Positions 25,189-37,764 of a stretch of 64,000 nucleotides of DNA are shown here, piece after piece. A program made the position numbers and the translations under genes. Positions within the stretch are counted from its first letter, which is position 1, and the number at the start of each line of letters is the position of its first letter. The notes under the pieces are model-generated. The model had not been told where the DNA came from, ran no database searches, and worked only from the letters and a program-made list of their open reading frames with translations. The DNA is from Polytrichum commune (lineage: Eukaryota > Streptophyta > Polytrichopsida > Polytrichales > Polytrichaceae): the NCBI GenBank assembly GCA_950295325.1, contig OX485809.1:6014001-6078000 (forward strand). Direction: 5' to 3'.

Positions 25189-28100
25189 GCATTGTAAAGA
25201 CCGATGGTCTAGCGAACCCATTGCATGCGAACTGTTGCTTGCACAGACGCCACATTTCACATGAAAATTGAGGTGGGCGGCCATCTTGTGTGCAGATTAT
25301 TCCAGTAGACCGAGTATCAGCTGCATCACGGCACCATGCTGCAGGAAACATTCGGCGGAGGGCGATCGACAACAGGTGGCCCCATGTTATTTTGTTTCCA
25401 GAAGGGACTACCACCAATGGCAAGGCGTTGATTTCGTTCAAGACGGGCGCATTCTCGCCTGGTCTGCCTGTGCAGCCCATGGTGATTAAGTATCCTCACA
25501 AATATGTGAATCCATGCTGGTGTGATCAGGGTGGCCCCCTCGTTGTCTTGTTGCAGCTCATGACCCAGTTTGTCAACTACATGGAAGTAAGCCATCTCTT
25601 CTTGTTGCTGCATTTCCATATGACTAATGTTTAATGTTGAGTGAGTGTTGAAATATACCCTCTAGGGTTTTAATATCCTTTCAGTCCTAACTCAACGTTT
25701 AGCAATTGATTCATTCAGCATTAATTCAACTCACAAGTTAACTGTTTATGTCTTGTAACTATCATATGTAGAAACAAAAGATCAATATCACAATCTTTTG
25801 TTTGATAGCCATTCATTCAGTGTTGTAGTTTGATGTCATTGAAGCAATTTGAATCCAATGTTAATACGTGGATTTAGAGGCTTGTAATGTACTAAAGAAT
25901 CCCAATGAGTCAATGTGAAGTTTATCTCTTGGCCTCCTTAACTCACCCTGCTACATCGTTAATCGACAATTTGATATCAGATGATGTGAACTTGATTTGG
26001 TGTAGAATATGGTTTTGAGCCTTCTTGCACTCTAACAGTGGAGTATGATATATAAGGTAGATCTTATTGACGAATCCTTACTATTCTTATGCTCCCAAGT
26101 TTGTTATGATCATTGCAGGTGGAATATTTACCTGTTGCTGTGCCGACTGAGAAGGAGTTGCAGAATCCACGTGAGTTTGCTGATAGAGTGCGCAGCCAGA
26201 TGGCAAAGGCGTTAGGCATTGTGTGCACGGACCATAGCTTTCTGGACATTAAACTGGCACTAGCTGCTCAGAAACTAAAACAACCACAAGGTAGCTCAAT
26301 GGTTGAATATGCACGTGTGGAGAAGCTGTTTCGCCTTGACATTGGGACTGCCCAGGAATACCTGGCCAAATTCAGTGCCATGGATGCTACCCACAGGTGC
26401 TTCATCTATCCTCCTCCCCAAGGTTTGAAGGAGTGGCAATGCAGTCCATTATCTCCACCTTGACATTTGATATGGAGCCTTGTTTCTTGACATAGGAAAC
26501 ATGGTCCTATATTTTTTGTAGACCTCTTATTTCGAATAGTGTGGATTACCATGTTTAGTGCTATAAGTTCTTACCGAGGATGCAATTTCTCACAAGTGCA
26601 ACACAAATAGGTAGTATTGTATTTTTATAGAAGACAACAAACTTTTGACGTAAAAGTGTGGCTTCTCACATTGTCTTTAAGACTGATGTTCCAGATGGTA
26701 ATCCACACTAATTGAATTGAATGGTACAGGAGTGGTTCTGCAAGCATTAACTGTTTGCTTGTTGGTTGTGGGCCCTCTTATGTAAGCTGGTCTTGGCATC
26801 TGGTGGCTTCTATTACTAAATGATTTGATTTGGAGGAGGCCCGGGTTAATAGAATTCCACTATCTATAGAGTTTCATGTCACTATCTACCACTATCTTAC
26901 ATTTGAAGACCCAAATGCTTGACTTTAGTACATAATATTGGTTTTGGGTATATGTGCCTTATATCTTGCTGCTTCTGGTTGGAGCATGAATGTTGAACAT
27001 CACATTTTAGTAGAGGGAAGAGGACCTGCACTGCTTGAGTATTGGAACTTTCCATTGCATAACTGTAATTGCCCCCCCTCTTGTTTTGGGTTGAAGTTAA
27101 AGCCTCCTGCTAGATTGTAATGATTTAGCTGTGGTTGCAGTGGTATAGTCACGCTCAATCAGTTTCTACTTGCACTCGACCTTCCACGCACACAGAGCAC
27201 TGAGGAGGTGTTTAACCTGTTTGACAAGGATGGGACCGGCCACATTAACTTCCGAGAGGTTTGTTTTAATGCCACCCAAACTGTTTCCAAGATTGTTATG
27301 CGGTTCTGCTGATAGAATTTAGAAGTTTCACTTCTTACAAGCATTAGTTAGTGGTTTTTGAAGATTTTTGTAAATATATGTAATTCTTATCATAGCATCG
27401 ATGACACTGATTATGGTAATTAACATGGCCCACAGTATTGAGCTATTTCCACATTGAAAAAACTGGGGATAATATAACATCTAAGGTCAATGTTGTAGGT
27501 CCATGTTGTAGGTTATAGTATTTCTACTGGGTTGAAATTAGTATGGATTGATAGACTTCCAACCCAAGGGGGAAATCAAGGGGGACATGACAAGTTTAAT
27601 TAGGGTTGCACACTAATTTTTTGCGTGATTGGTGTATATTTAGGGTCACACTATAGGGTTGCGCAGAGTAAGTCACACTATGTATTTGCCCACACTATTT
27701 AATATAATCAGTTTACCTTCATCCAGCTGCTGAATAGCAGTATCTTACCTGAGTATACATGTGGTGATGTCCAGTTTCTAGCAGGGCTTGCCTTTGTGTC
27801 GACCCATACATCGTTCTCCAAGACAATTGAATCTGCTTTCAAAGCTTGTGATGTGAATGCTGATGGAACTCTTTCGCGGGAGGAGGTGGAGAGAAGTTTG
27901 CGTGCTATGTTCCCTGAACTACCAGACAGAACGGTACGTTGATTGAGGCAGCTCTCTCCTTGCTTTCAAATTAGTATCGCTTTGCAAAGCATCCAGTCTA
28001 ATTTGGCAGGTTGCTGAAGGGCCGTTTATACACAACCACTCAAGTGGTTCTTGTGATTGTGATTGTTGTTTGGGTCCACCTTCAACTGCAAACTATGAAT

Positions 28101-29137
28101 TTTTCTGTTAACACACAAGATGTAGTTGAAGAGTGAGTTTGACCTCGTATTGGTGTGATCTGTCCAGTGGGGATAAGGAATTTTATGGATCTGAGAGTAA
28201 AGTTTGTCTAAGAGTAATTGTCTCCTATAAACCCTCTGCTATCCTTTGGCCTTGAAGTTCTCTCCTGATGCCACATAGTAACTACAACCACATTATAGTC
28301 ACTTAAAGTCTCTCAAAAACTTTGGCCCACTTTTTACATTTTGTAATGTTCAAGTGTTCAAGTGGTGTCGGAACTTCCAATTTTAATGAAATGAACGGGA
28401 GGCACTTGACTTTGGCCAAAAGAACAAATTTCATGGCAAATTTTTCATGGCAAACTTTTGAAGGCATCTAAAATGGTGCTCTCGAAAGTTTGATAAGGAG
28501 GTCATTTTATATAAGTTTTACATAGTCTCTTATGGCCAAGATCAAACGCCTCCCCTTCATTTCACTAAAATTGGGGGTTCTGACACCTTCCAACACTCCA
28601 AAATTTTAAAATGTCAAAAGTGGGACAAAACTACCTACCAAACCATGATTTATTGAGACTTTAAGGATAAATCTATTAGGGCCAAAGAAAGTAAACTGCA
28701 ACCATCGTTACCATTCTGAACTCCACATTGTATCATAGTTGAGCAAGTATGAGTGATTGTCACCAATTCACCCTATACCCTCCTTATCCCACAAAAATGA
28801 AGCCAAAGAAAGTAAATTATAACAACTATCAGAAGGGTGAGGATCGAGGTCAATTCCACCCTTCAACTATAACCTTTGTGTGTTACTGAAAAAAAAAATC
28901 ACACTCACTCACATAGTTGTGTGTAAATGGCCCTTGAGTAGGTATCCATACTTTCACCTACTAATATGTATAGCTTTTGGCATGCAGATATTGCATCTCT
29001 TTGACCAGTTAGACATGGATCATGATGGAACCATAAGCTGGGAGGAGTTTAGCAGTTTTCTGCAACAGAAACCAGAATATTTGGCTGTCATCATGGCTGC
29101 ACGACCGTCACTGCTCCAGGAGCCAGAGCAGAATTGA
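23800..29137 (+). CDS. LPEAT2: Lysophospholipid acyltransferase with EF-hands (LPEAT2-type)
   Basis: A membrane-bound PlsC-family enzyme that re-acylates lysophosphatidylethanolamine and related lysophospholipids using acyl-CoA, normally in the endomembrane system. Six exons: 23800-24339, 25296-25586, 26119-26396, 27141-27258, 27775-27933 and 28988-29137, all GT/AG and phase-consistent, giving 511 residues, the usual length. Seen: a membrane segment (about 55-90), acyltransferase block NHIGFVD (142-148), the IIPVDR region (181-186), FPEGTTTNGKAL (214-225), then canonical EF loops at 398-409 (DKDGTGHINFRE), 435-446 (DVNADGTLSREE) and 471-482 (DMDHDGTISWEE); a fourth, near 366, is degenerate. 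Calcium control is therefore likely for the family but not shown. The ATG at 23800 is chosen because exon 1 reads straight into conserved sequence. Intron 1 holds tandem relics of exon 1; intron 5 holds a foldback transposon. Confidence 0.95.
24280..25040 (+). repeat. Tandem duplications of exon 1 3' end plus donor, in LPEAT2 intron 1
   Basis: The segment containing AAGGAGAATGTGGAGATGCC, the end of exon 1, its donor and about 150 bp of intron is repeated. Copies of the exon word start near 24288 (real exon), 24504 and 24693, the last decayed. Intron parts (TTGGTAATTTAAGAACTTGC, CTCTCTTxTxTTCCTxxGAGAG, GATGCTGAATG) continue as further units near 24830 and 24990. Unit lengths are 130-216 bp. 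The second copy still reads KENVEMPIIGMFLQASQ followed by GTGCAG, so it keeps coding sense and a donor but has no good acceptor. Confidence 0.8.
25159..25188. repeat. TATC microsatellite in LPEAT2 intron 1
   Basis: About seven and a half perfect tetranucleotide repeats, just upstream of the exon 2 acceptor (25295). Confidence 0.9.
28018..28934. mobile_element. Foldback Harbinger-like element (917 bp) in LPEAT2 intron 5
   Basis: The left end AGGGCCGTTTATACACAAC faces the right end GTTGTGTGTAAATGGCCCT; TGA flanks both sides (28015-28017 and 28935-28937). The pairing continues inward: CACTTTTTACATTTTGTAAT, GTGTCGGAAC and GAAATGAACGGGAGGC on the left match reversed counterparts at 28545-28630. 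The whole element can therefore fold into a long hairpin with a centre near 28480. It has no coding capacity and resembles the GGGCCGGTT-ended elements elsewhere in the window. Confidence 0.8.
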
Positions 29138-30366
29138 GGTCTTTTCTCCCTTGTAAATTAGTGATGAGCTATCAGTAAGGCACTTTATTGGCTATTTCAG
29201 CCCACTTCTAAATGTGCATGGAAAAGGTTGAACTCAGCATTGTTTTAAAATCGATATGATAGAGCACACAAAAAGTGAATTTATGCGGCTATCTCAATAA
29301 AATTGGGGGAGGTAAGAATATCTCCAAAGTTTGATCATATTTTGGTTGTAAATCTGGTGTCAAATCTCTCCAATGTTCACATCTTGAATCTTTAGCTGGT
29401 AATATTTGGAAGTGTATCTATCATCATCTTTGAAGCATCTAAACTTTTGCGGACCTACGTACAATGCGAGGTACCTTGTCAACGTGCATTTCCAAAGGTA
29501 AAACTTGAAACTCGGTACTCTTTCCCTTATAATGTAGATAATCTTTCCTTTATTTACATGGGATTCATACACTCAAATTTCTGATCTCTCCTTTGTTGAA
29601 GGGCTCCCCATTGGGTGCACCTACCAAAAGGAAGCCGCTACACCCATGTTGCTACAGGGGCCACCCGTGTAGAGTATGAGGTTAATGGATTTGCATTCAC
29701 ATCGGTGAGTGAAATTGTGAATTTAAAATTTTATTTTATTTTAAATAAAATTTCCTAAATTTGTGTATACAAGTAGGTTTCTCCCTAGCTTGAAGTTTGA
29801 ATGTTTGAAAATCTGAAAGATGAGGTGGGCATTGCACATTCAAAGATATGTTGCCTATACAAGTAGGTTTCCGAGGGTCTTTTGAAAATTGTTGCAAAAA
29901 AGTTGTGTCATTGAAGGATTTCATACATTAAATCAAAAATTGATACTTGTAGGTTAAATTTAGATGCAATTATCGCAAGCTAATTGTTTTAAAGATTACA
30001 AGCTAGAAAATCGGTTTTTAATAGCCCAACACCACTCTATGTGTGATAAATTAAGCATTAAGAAAAAATGGGTGACTTTATATTAATTTTCATAAATCCA
30101 AGGTTTGGGACGAAACCCATGGTTTCATCTACTTTACTTTATGAACAACTCTAATATTTTGGGATGTGTGGGGGTGCAAAGATCAGAGGTTGAGACCAAT
30201 GCTGGATTGGTATATAGGTGAATGCATGGTATCAATAATTAACATCCATAATGGTATCAATCAAAGAACCTCCTCGTGGGTATCAAAATTGCAATACCAA
30301 TCAATTTGGTGTGTATGTCAAGGTGAAAGAATCTTTGTGTACCCGAGTAGTTATTTGGGTCAATAC
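29138..30366. other. LPEAT2 3' UTR region and AT-rich intergenic DNA
   Basis: The first 150-200 bases probably include the LPEAT2 3' UTR. CTATACAAGTAGGTTTC-like words occur twice (about 29766 and 29856). No gene or definable element. Confidence 0.4.
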
Positions 30367-30375
30367 CATTCTAAA

Positions 30376-30466
30376 TGTTTGGGGCAACCCAACCCATGCA
30401 TTGGTTCCTTGGAGGCAAGGGTTTAGGCATCCAACAAGAAACGTGTATGGGTTGGTTTGCCCAAAT
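30376..30466. mobile_element. 91 bp foldback element with perfect 9 bp flanking duplication
   Basis: The left arm TGTTTGGGGCAACCCAACCC pairs with the right arm GGGTTGGTTTGCCCAAAT, leaving a short central loop. The 9-mer CATTCTAAA directly flanks it on both sides (30367-30375 and 30467-30475). A 9 bp duplication is the usual size for Mutator-like elements. The element is too short to encode anything. Confidence 0.65.
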
Positions 30467-30589
30467 CATTCTAAACCATATTGATAGTAGGGTGATTTTA
30501 CCTAGGTTTGAAAGTTCTTGCATGGTATATAGACCCAAATGATATCATGAAATACCCATATTCTACTGGTATCAAAAAAGTGTGAGCTC

Positions 30590-31640
30590 CTCATTAAAGA
30601 TACCCAAATGGCGTCAAAAAAAAAAGACAGCACCAGTACAACACTGGTCGAGTCGGAAACCCAGAAAGATATCAAGGCAAGGTGTCACAATTGTCTATCT
30701 ATATGCATCAAGCTTTGTTACTTTTGCACTTCAGAATCAGGTTCGTGTGACAGGTTCATCATGGCAGGCTCAACACCAACTGGTTCATTCTCGAGACGAA
30801 AAATGCAGCGTATCACAACACGGTTGCTGGAAACCCACGTAACAGTCGATTAATTAGACAAAACAGTGTACTGAATCACCATTCAACATGGCTGCTGCTG
30901 CCACTGCTTTCGTCATAATTTGCATTTGGTCATGCACTGGCTAATATCTAGTTGGTAAATCCCACCCAGTCTGACAGCCGAGACTTTTCGGTATAACAAT
31001 AATCACAACAGGAAGTTACTTAGTCCCAGGGTTAGAAATTGAGGAGAAAGGTGACACGGTTATCATTCTCTGGAAGCCTGAGAAGCCTGCGGCGGAGAGT
31101 GGTGGCATCATGTTGTTGCAGGTAGATTTGACCTTGGTAGATTCACCCTCGCGATTGGGGCGAGCGACGTAAGTTATGTTAAAGTAGGTATTCATTGAAC
31201 TGGCAACAAAATGAAACCACTGATGAGCTCCATTCAAAGTTTCAATGGCCGGCAGGCCTGCAGGCAGGCAGGCAGATGTAGTAAGAAACTGTTTTGCTGG
31301 ACTGGCCAGAAACATTCTTGTTGAGTACCCAGTACGTGATTTCACGGCACTAAATGCCCTCCTGTCTGACCATATATATATATATGTTGGAAGACTTGTT
31401 GGGGGGTAGTAGTGGTAGTAGTAGTAGTAGTAGCAGCCGGGTGTCAGAGGATTTAAGTAACTCCTACGTTTTTTACTGCACGCCATCAATCCTGGAGTCT
31501 GGAGGTGATTTAAAAAAAAAAAAACTGGGTCGATCCGAGCCACTTACAAGCAGTAGATTCGCAGTTGGTTCAGTTGCGTTGGATGTTGTGTGCTTTGTGG
31601 CTCGTACGTTGGTAAGGTAGAGAGAGAGAGATGCTAACAC
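30590..31640. other. GC-richer unassigned stretch with microsatellites
   Basis: Several open frames (30608-30853 +, 31016-31543 -) exist, but none is recognised and the minus frame runs through simple repeats: TA near 31372-31386 and GTA near 31407-31434 (encoding a Tyr run). It could be a remnant or UTR of a host gene. GCAGGCAGGCAG-type repeats lie near 31258-31275. Confidence 0.3.
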
Positions 31641-31651
31641 CATCACTTTAA

Positions 31652-32013
31652 GGGCCGGTTCACACTATGGACAAACTTCGAGAGGAGAAGCGTTTCGACC
31701 AATGAAAATGCAGAAATGTCCAAAGTCTGTCCTCTCGGCCTTCACACTAGAGGCCGAAGTCCAAAGGACGTCGTCTCCAAAAGAGCCTAGGTGGCAGCAC
31801 TTTTAGGAAATTATGGCGCCAAGAGTTCGGCCTCTGGAGCCAAGTTTGGGTCGAGCAAAATGCTTGACCCAAACTTCCGTCGAGAGGCCGAACATTTTTA
31901 GCCGTGGATTATTTTAATATACTTTTTCAACCCAAAGACTTCTCCTCTCGATATAGTTTGGTCTAGAAAAGTGACGATTCTCCTCTCGACTTGGGCATAG
32001 TGTGAACCGGCCC
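31652..32013. mobile_element. Tourist-like Harbinger MITE, copy 1 (362 bp)
   Basis: The ends GGGCCGGTTCACACTATGG and CATAGTGTGAACCGGCCC are perfect inverted repeats over about 18 bp; TAA flanks both sides (31649-31651 and 32014-32016), the TWA target of this superfamily. The pairing extends inward (CTTCGAGAGGAGAAGCG against GATTCTCCTCTCGAC), with an imperfect central hairpin around 31826-31890. A sister copy is at 57881-58233. Confidence 0.93.
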
Positions 32014-32694
32014 TAAGAGTCGAGGTGTAGGCTGCTTGTCTTCACTTGAAGTGTGTAGTATTATTAGATTTGTGATACCAAGTTTGATAGCAAATGAAAG
32101 AGGCAACGCGCTCCTCAAGAGCTCCATTACAGAGACGAACATCTTACATTATATCAATGGCATAGTTGCACTGAGAAAATGATTACTAGACTGGCTAAGT
32201 GCATATTCTTGTTGGCTTCACTACAAACAAATGATTTGGTGGGCGGTCGACCAATGTCACTTAGAAATTGTCCTACGTCGTTGGAAAATATGTGAATTTA
32301 TAATAGTCGTAGATTTGCATATATTTTTTAGTTACACAAAGATGATTGCCAAGGACTCATATGTTGCTAATGCTTGCAATGAACTTTTGCCAAGAATTGT
32401 CTTACAAGAGCTATCAAATTCAACCTGAATCGAAGTTTGCCGGAGCATGGCTGGAGTCTCTTGTAGAAATTATACAGATACAAATTGCTACATATTTCCA
32501 AGTATTACTAGTATAGTGCTAGTAGTGAAGCTCGGAGAGGAATGGAAATGGACATGATGACACAAGGAAACCATACAAGCCTTGTCTCATCATGCGACTA
32601 ACATGTGACAAATGTGTGCCAAAGAAAAAGTGGTATGCATGATAAGAAACATGGCCTAGGGACATGACATCGAGGGCCTTGATTTTTAGTCATG

Positions 32695-32929
32695 CTTATT
32701 GGAAGTGCATGTTTGTTGATTTCTTGACCGAATACATAAGTCCTCCCAATTGTGTTTACTGTTGAGGGGGAAATAGTTAATAAACATTGAAAATGTAAGC
32801 ACAATTCCTTTTAAACATATGTCTTTATAATGCTTGTACTTTGATCCTCAATAAGTCACTCGCTACTTAAATACAGATTCATGATTAAGAATAAAATAAC
32901 CAAATAACACCCGCACATGGCATACCTTA
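32695..32929 (-). mobile_element. MITE-A, partial copy, reverse orientation
   Basis: Begins within the family body (GGAAGTGCATGTTTGTTGAT) and ends in the left terminal repeat read backward (AATAACACCCGCACATGGC, then ATACCTT). The right half of the element is missing. Confidence 0.7.
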
Positions 32930-33163
32930 TGTTCTAGGTGTTGCTTTGGAAACCAAGGCGGAGGGACTCATAATAAGGGAGGTTCATGTGATTAGAGGTG
33001 GGTGGGTGAGTCATCTACCACATCATGAGACTCCGAATGAAACTCCAAGACATAACATTACTCAACATTGGGGTGGTGGACCCTTAGTGCCAAGAATTAT
33101 GTAAGGATCACCCCCCCCCCTTCATGTTGGGTCACCCTTGCAAAATGAATTGTACTTAGATTG

Positions 33164-33551
33164 AATAATGTGGGTGTTATGTAGTTACTTTTCTTAATTG
33201 GACACCTATATTTAATTGGTGTGTGGTTAGGTGAGGATTAGAGCACAAACACTATAAAGACACGTGTTTAAAGGAGATTGGACTACCTCTTCATAATCTA
33301 TTAACTACTCCACACTTAATAGTGATCACAATTGGAAGGACCTATGCATTCAATTAACAAATCAAGAAACACACACTTCCAATAACCAAAACTAAACCAG
33401 GGGATGTATAATTTTCAATTCGATTTTTGGTTGAATTATGCTTCGTTGTAGATTTGCTATCATGCCAATGCAACACAAGTTTTGTTGTGTAAATCTGACC
33501 ACTCAAAGTTGGAGAACATGAAAAATGAATTGAACAACACCCACATACCTT
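33164..33551 (+). mobile_element. MITE-A copy
   Basis: A nearly full copy from TGTGGGTGTTATGTAGTTAC to AACACCCACATACCTT. Body words ATTTGCTATC..GCAACACAAG and CAATAACC are in family order. The first few terminal bases are degraded. A C10 run lies just upstream (about 33112). Confidence 0.8.
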
Positions 33552-34649
33552 ACCAACACATGAGTATATGATGCACCTTAAAAAACCATTCTGGACCATA
33601 CTTGTCCATAAGCCGTGTGGTTCACCATGTGCATGTGCTTTTGCAGATAACATTCAAATTTTGTGAAATGAACTCCTTTGTTGCCACCTACCCAATGTAG
33701 CATCAATGTGGGATCTACACTCTTTTCAATTTTGTTCCTATCCACAATAATTAGACATTTAGCATCGTTAGGTCATATTAGTGTCTTTTTATAGGGGTGT
33801 GTTAAATTGACAAAATAGTTTGTTAAAACTACCACAAAGACTTGTTTTGTGGTCACATGACTTGTCAAAATTCGATTTTCATTGCACACATGAAGAGGAG
33901 AATGATATTGGCTTTGTTTTAGAATTAATACACTTGGCCAACTAAACATATGAAATAATTTGACAACCGCTTCTGTAACATGGTGACAATGATATACCAC
34001 TAGTATTACATTTAATGGGAATGTTAGATCACCCAAGGTAACACATTCACGCTGACCCTATGGTGGTGTGGTTGGTTATGTGTTGGCACACCTATTTTTA
34101 GGTGGAGGTATTGATAACCATCATGAGAAAATGTAATAGGGGACTATCACTCACAATCATGTGCCGTCGTATGATTGGTATTTGGGACTGCCCAAATGAC
34201 ATTGTATGGGTTTGAGACTTGTCGTATTGGGACTGCCTAGATGATAGTGCATGGGTTTAGAATATTTCATTAGTATTCCTCATTTCATAGGGAATATAAT
34301 GTGTTTCTCACTAGCAAATCTATCTTAAACAAGGATTGCACATTGATGCCCGTCATGTTGCATTACGTCCCATGACAATGACATGACATTGGACCAAAAA
34401 ATCATGACATTAGAGGGGGGGGGGTTGATAATTCCTCTGCAGTCAAACCCTCTAGTTAATTGCCGCATTGATTGCAAAAAAAATTGATTGCTCATTTGCA
34501 ATCAATTGTCTATCAACCACGAAGCATCTCAACTACCAATAAACAATCAACGTGGCTTTAAATAATAGGCATTAATTAACAATCACAACAAAATAGGACC
34601 AAGTGTTAGCATGTCATGTGCATGTTTGAGTCCCATTTGACTCTTTATT

Positions 34650-35765
34650 GGAAACCTAATTGAAATAAACCCCCCTATATAAAAGAAAGTTGTACATACT
34701 AACAGTAAGCTAGAAAACGGACATATGTATTTATATTAAGTTTTCAAAGCTAATGTGATCAATACCTCCACTAGATATAGAAAACGTGGATTTTCAAGCC
34801 TTTACTATATATACACTCTACTTTCACTTCCAATAAGAAGGTCATTGAACTCATAATAATTTGACTTCAAAACTCACATCATTGAAGCCAAGACAATAAT
34901 AAAAATTAATGTAAACATAAATTGGATGGATCTATTGTCAAATTCTCCTCTAAAACTTAGGGGCCCCTTTTGTGCATCTACCTTAACTTCAAAATTCTAC
35001 ATAGCCTTCTTAATTGTACACACTAGAGAAAAACTATACCTCTCCGTTATGTATACTATGTGTGCTAATCCTTCAAATAATACCCCTTCTTACAACCCGG
35101 GGGGTGGACTCTTCATTGGAAACTCAATATGAAAGTAAACCCCTTGTATACAAGAACTTTATAGAGAAGAACAAATGCATACATACTAATTGCAAGCTCG
35201 AAAATGGATGCATGTAAATATACTAAGCTTTTTAGTTTAATGCGATAAATGCCTCCACTACATAAACAACTTGATATAAATCATGAATCATATATGCCTT
35301 CATTGCATATGAAGTCCACTTTCACTTTCTAACGAGAAAATCATTGAACTTTTTTTCATGCATAGCATGTAACTCAACGATCCCATCAAACAGACAAAGA
35401 CAAAAGCATAATAATTTTGCCACAATATGGAGAGAAAAACTCAAGGGAGGCCATGAGCACTCCAAGAGTCCCCAATTTGTAAACACCTACAATGCATAAT
35501 GCAACCCTAACCATAATGGACATGGTGGTCATTGAGGACTATTACCATATGACTACATTGGATGAAAACATGAAATGGATGAAACTAACACATCTATTGT
35601 CATGTCTTTCTCTAAACCTTAGGTCCCCCTTTTGTAAATCTACCTTTACTTCAAATTTCTTCATAACCTTTTTGGGTGTACACACTACAAAAAGTTTAAT
35701 ACATCTCCCTTGTGTATACTATGTACGCTAATGCCTCAAATAAGAGACCCCTTCTTACACTCATG
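34650..35765 (+). repeat. Two-copy long tandem duplication
   Basis: Two diverged direct units. AAACCTAATTGAAATAAACC at 34650-34820 matches 35110-35330, and ATCTATTGTCAAATTCTCCT through GTATACTATGTGTGCTAATC at 34930-35090 matches 35588-35750. The period is roughly 440-660 bp because of internal indels. No coding frame is shared between the copies. Confidence 0.6.
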
Positions 35766-35998
35766 TTAGTTTGTATGTGATATCAAGAGTCCACCCCCAA
35801 TGCTTGAGTATTGTTAAGTCCTCTTAATGTCTTAATGCATATACTAGCTTGGATCCATGTTTTCCATACCCTTGCACATGTACAAATTAATTAATTGTAA
35901 AAATTTAACCTTTCTGTAAACTCCAAATAGCGACATGCACATTGACTAACATTTATCTTGTTGTTGATGGCCAAAACACTTTTGGTGGTTATGAACAT

Positions 35999-36374
35999 AA
36001 GGTAGATGGGTCTTAAGTGGCTCATTTTCTTAATAGGAACCCTAGATTTTATTGGTATGTGGCTTGATGAGGATTAAAGAGCAAACATCATAAAGACACA
36101 TGCTCAAAGGAGATTGGATGATGTCTTCAAACTTTTGACACCTACTCTACACTCAATAGTAAACACAATTGGGAGGAATTATGTATATAGTTAAGAAATC
36201 AACAAACATGCACTTCCAATAACCATAACTAAATTAGGGAAGTCTAAATTTTTATCCGGTTTTTGTAGATATTTCATTGTAAATTTGCTAGTGCAACACA
36301 AATTTTGTTGTGTAAATCTAATCAGTAGAAGCCGGAGGACGTGCAAAACGAACCAAATAACACCCACATACCTT
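35999..36374 (+). mobile_element. MITE-A copy (376 bp)
   Basis: Runs from AAGGTAGATGGGTCTTAAGT to AATAACACCCACATACCTT, full family length, with all body words in order. No matching flanking duplication (left GAACAT, right CAAAAA), so it is old or formed differently. Confidence 0.8.
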
Positions 36375-37566
36375 CAAAAAGGTAAAGAGCACAACCAAAT
36401 GAAGATACTACTATTTATAGTTTTATCCGACATTACAATTTCCATGCTATATCTTGTATGGGAATACTTGATGAACAAAAAATAACCAAGGCACGGAAAC
36501 CTTTTCATACAATTCTTGATCAATTGATTTTGAAAAACACCAAATGAGGGTAAGAGACTATCACATAACATTACTCAAGCATGTGGGTTGGTTCCATGAC
36601 CGTGGAATATGTTAACTATATCTTGTGGGGCCTTTGAACAAAGCAAGAATATTCGTGTACTATTCATACATTCAAGTTCACACTTGGAAATTTGGGTGGA
36701 GTTATACTCCCGGCACTATTCACAAGAATCATTGTTCATCCCATGCAATAAATACACTATTCATAGCGACGTTATCACTAAAAAACGACTTTATTCAAAA
36801 TATTCATACTATTCATACCAGTGTGAGTTTCTTCCTATTTTTCTAATTATCTTCTCATGAATATAAGATAATGAAGGCCCATGCCCATGCCTCATAAAAT
36901 TAGGCATTCGCATAATTTAAATATATTAGCTTAATTAATGCGTGTTATGCCCCCAAGGCACCTAAAATAGGCGTTTTTCAAGAAATGGCTGGAAATTGCT
37001 TGGAATTGGACAACTGAAATGTGTTTCGTATGGCGTGTTTTATTGTGTTGACAGTGAGAAGGCTCTTATCAACGCGGACAATCATCATGAGTGTGAACTG
37101 CGTGTTGGACTGCGCAGACTCGTCATCAAGCCGCACCCTTGACGTTTTTGGAAAAAAATTCCCTTAATTTATGCACACCGCTGTCATTTTTTATGCGTTT
37201 ATTTATAGAACACCCAATTTATTGAGGCATGCCCATGCCAGATGTTAAATATAGAATGGAACACAACCATGTAACTGAATAGTAATGTTATGATCTTTTT
37301 GATTGAAGCATACAAGCAGGCTTATTTTTTGAAGATACCAAGAAATATCACCAACAAAAATAGAATAGATAAGTTTGTGTTTGTGTTTCATTACTTACTT
37401 GAATGTCTGGAATGCCTGGAAGCGGACAATCGCGTGCAGCCATGTGGCGTCCTTCAATTGGTGCATGCGGCTGCCTAGATGCCACTGAATGGGTTTGAAC
37501 TTTGAGGTACCATCAATTTTATTAGTGGCCTTATAATAGAGCAAGAGCATGTGTTGAATCAGTGTC
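36375..37566. other. AT-rich stretch without a gene
   Basis: Contains repeated short words such as CATACTATTCATA and TATTCATAC near 36650-36830. No recognised gene, RNA or transposon end. Confidence 0.4.
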
Positions 37567-37764
37567 TGGGGAGGAGTTTTGGGCATCATCGGTTGATCAT
37601 AGTGTTTTTATTTCAAGCCCGACCAGTTACATGTTCACATCTTTCGGTTTTTCTTTTATTTATTTGAGGTATATTCCATATATTTCCCAAATAATGGGTA
37701 ATTTTCAACTGGTTATTTCTCAAACTCAACCTATTCCATCTATAACTAGCAGTCAGATCTCCCC
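37567..37764 (+). mobile_element. MITE-B copy
   Basis: Runs from GGGGAGGAGTTTTGGGCATC to AGTCAGATCTCCCC, a short inverted-repeat element. Family body: CCAGTTACATGTTCACATC, GGTATATTCCATATA, CAACTGGTTATTTCTCAAA. Compare copies at 44379 and 47038 (same strand) and 41640 and 59816 (reverse). Confidence 0.65.

Noticed and set aside
25075-25190. A SINE with a box-B-like GGATCGAGCCC and a TATC tail
   Set aside because: The box-B match is imperfect, no box A lies at the right distance, and no second copy or flanking duplication was found; a simple microsatellite in an intron is enough.
31016-31543. A 175-codon minus-strand frame as a gene
   Set aside because: It crosses TA and GTA microsatellites that translate to Tyr runs, has no recognisable domain, and has no supporting splice structure.
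33100-34430. CRISPR-like or other regular short-spacer arrays anywhere in the window
   Set aside because: No short direct repeats with uniform spacers were seen; the G and C runs here are simple homopolymers.
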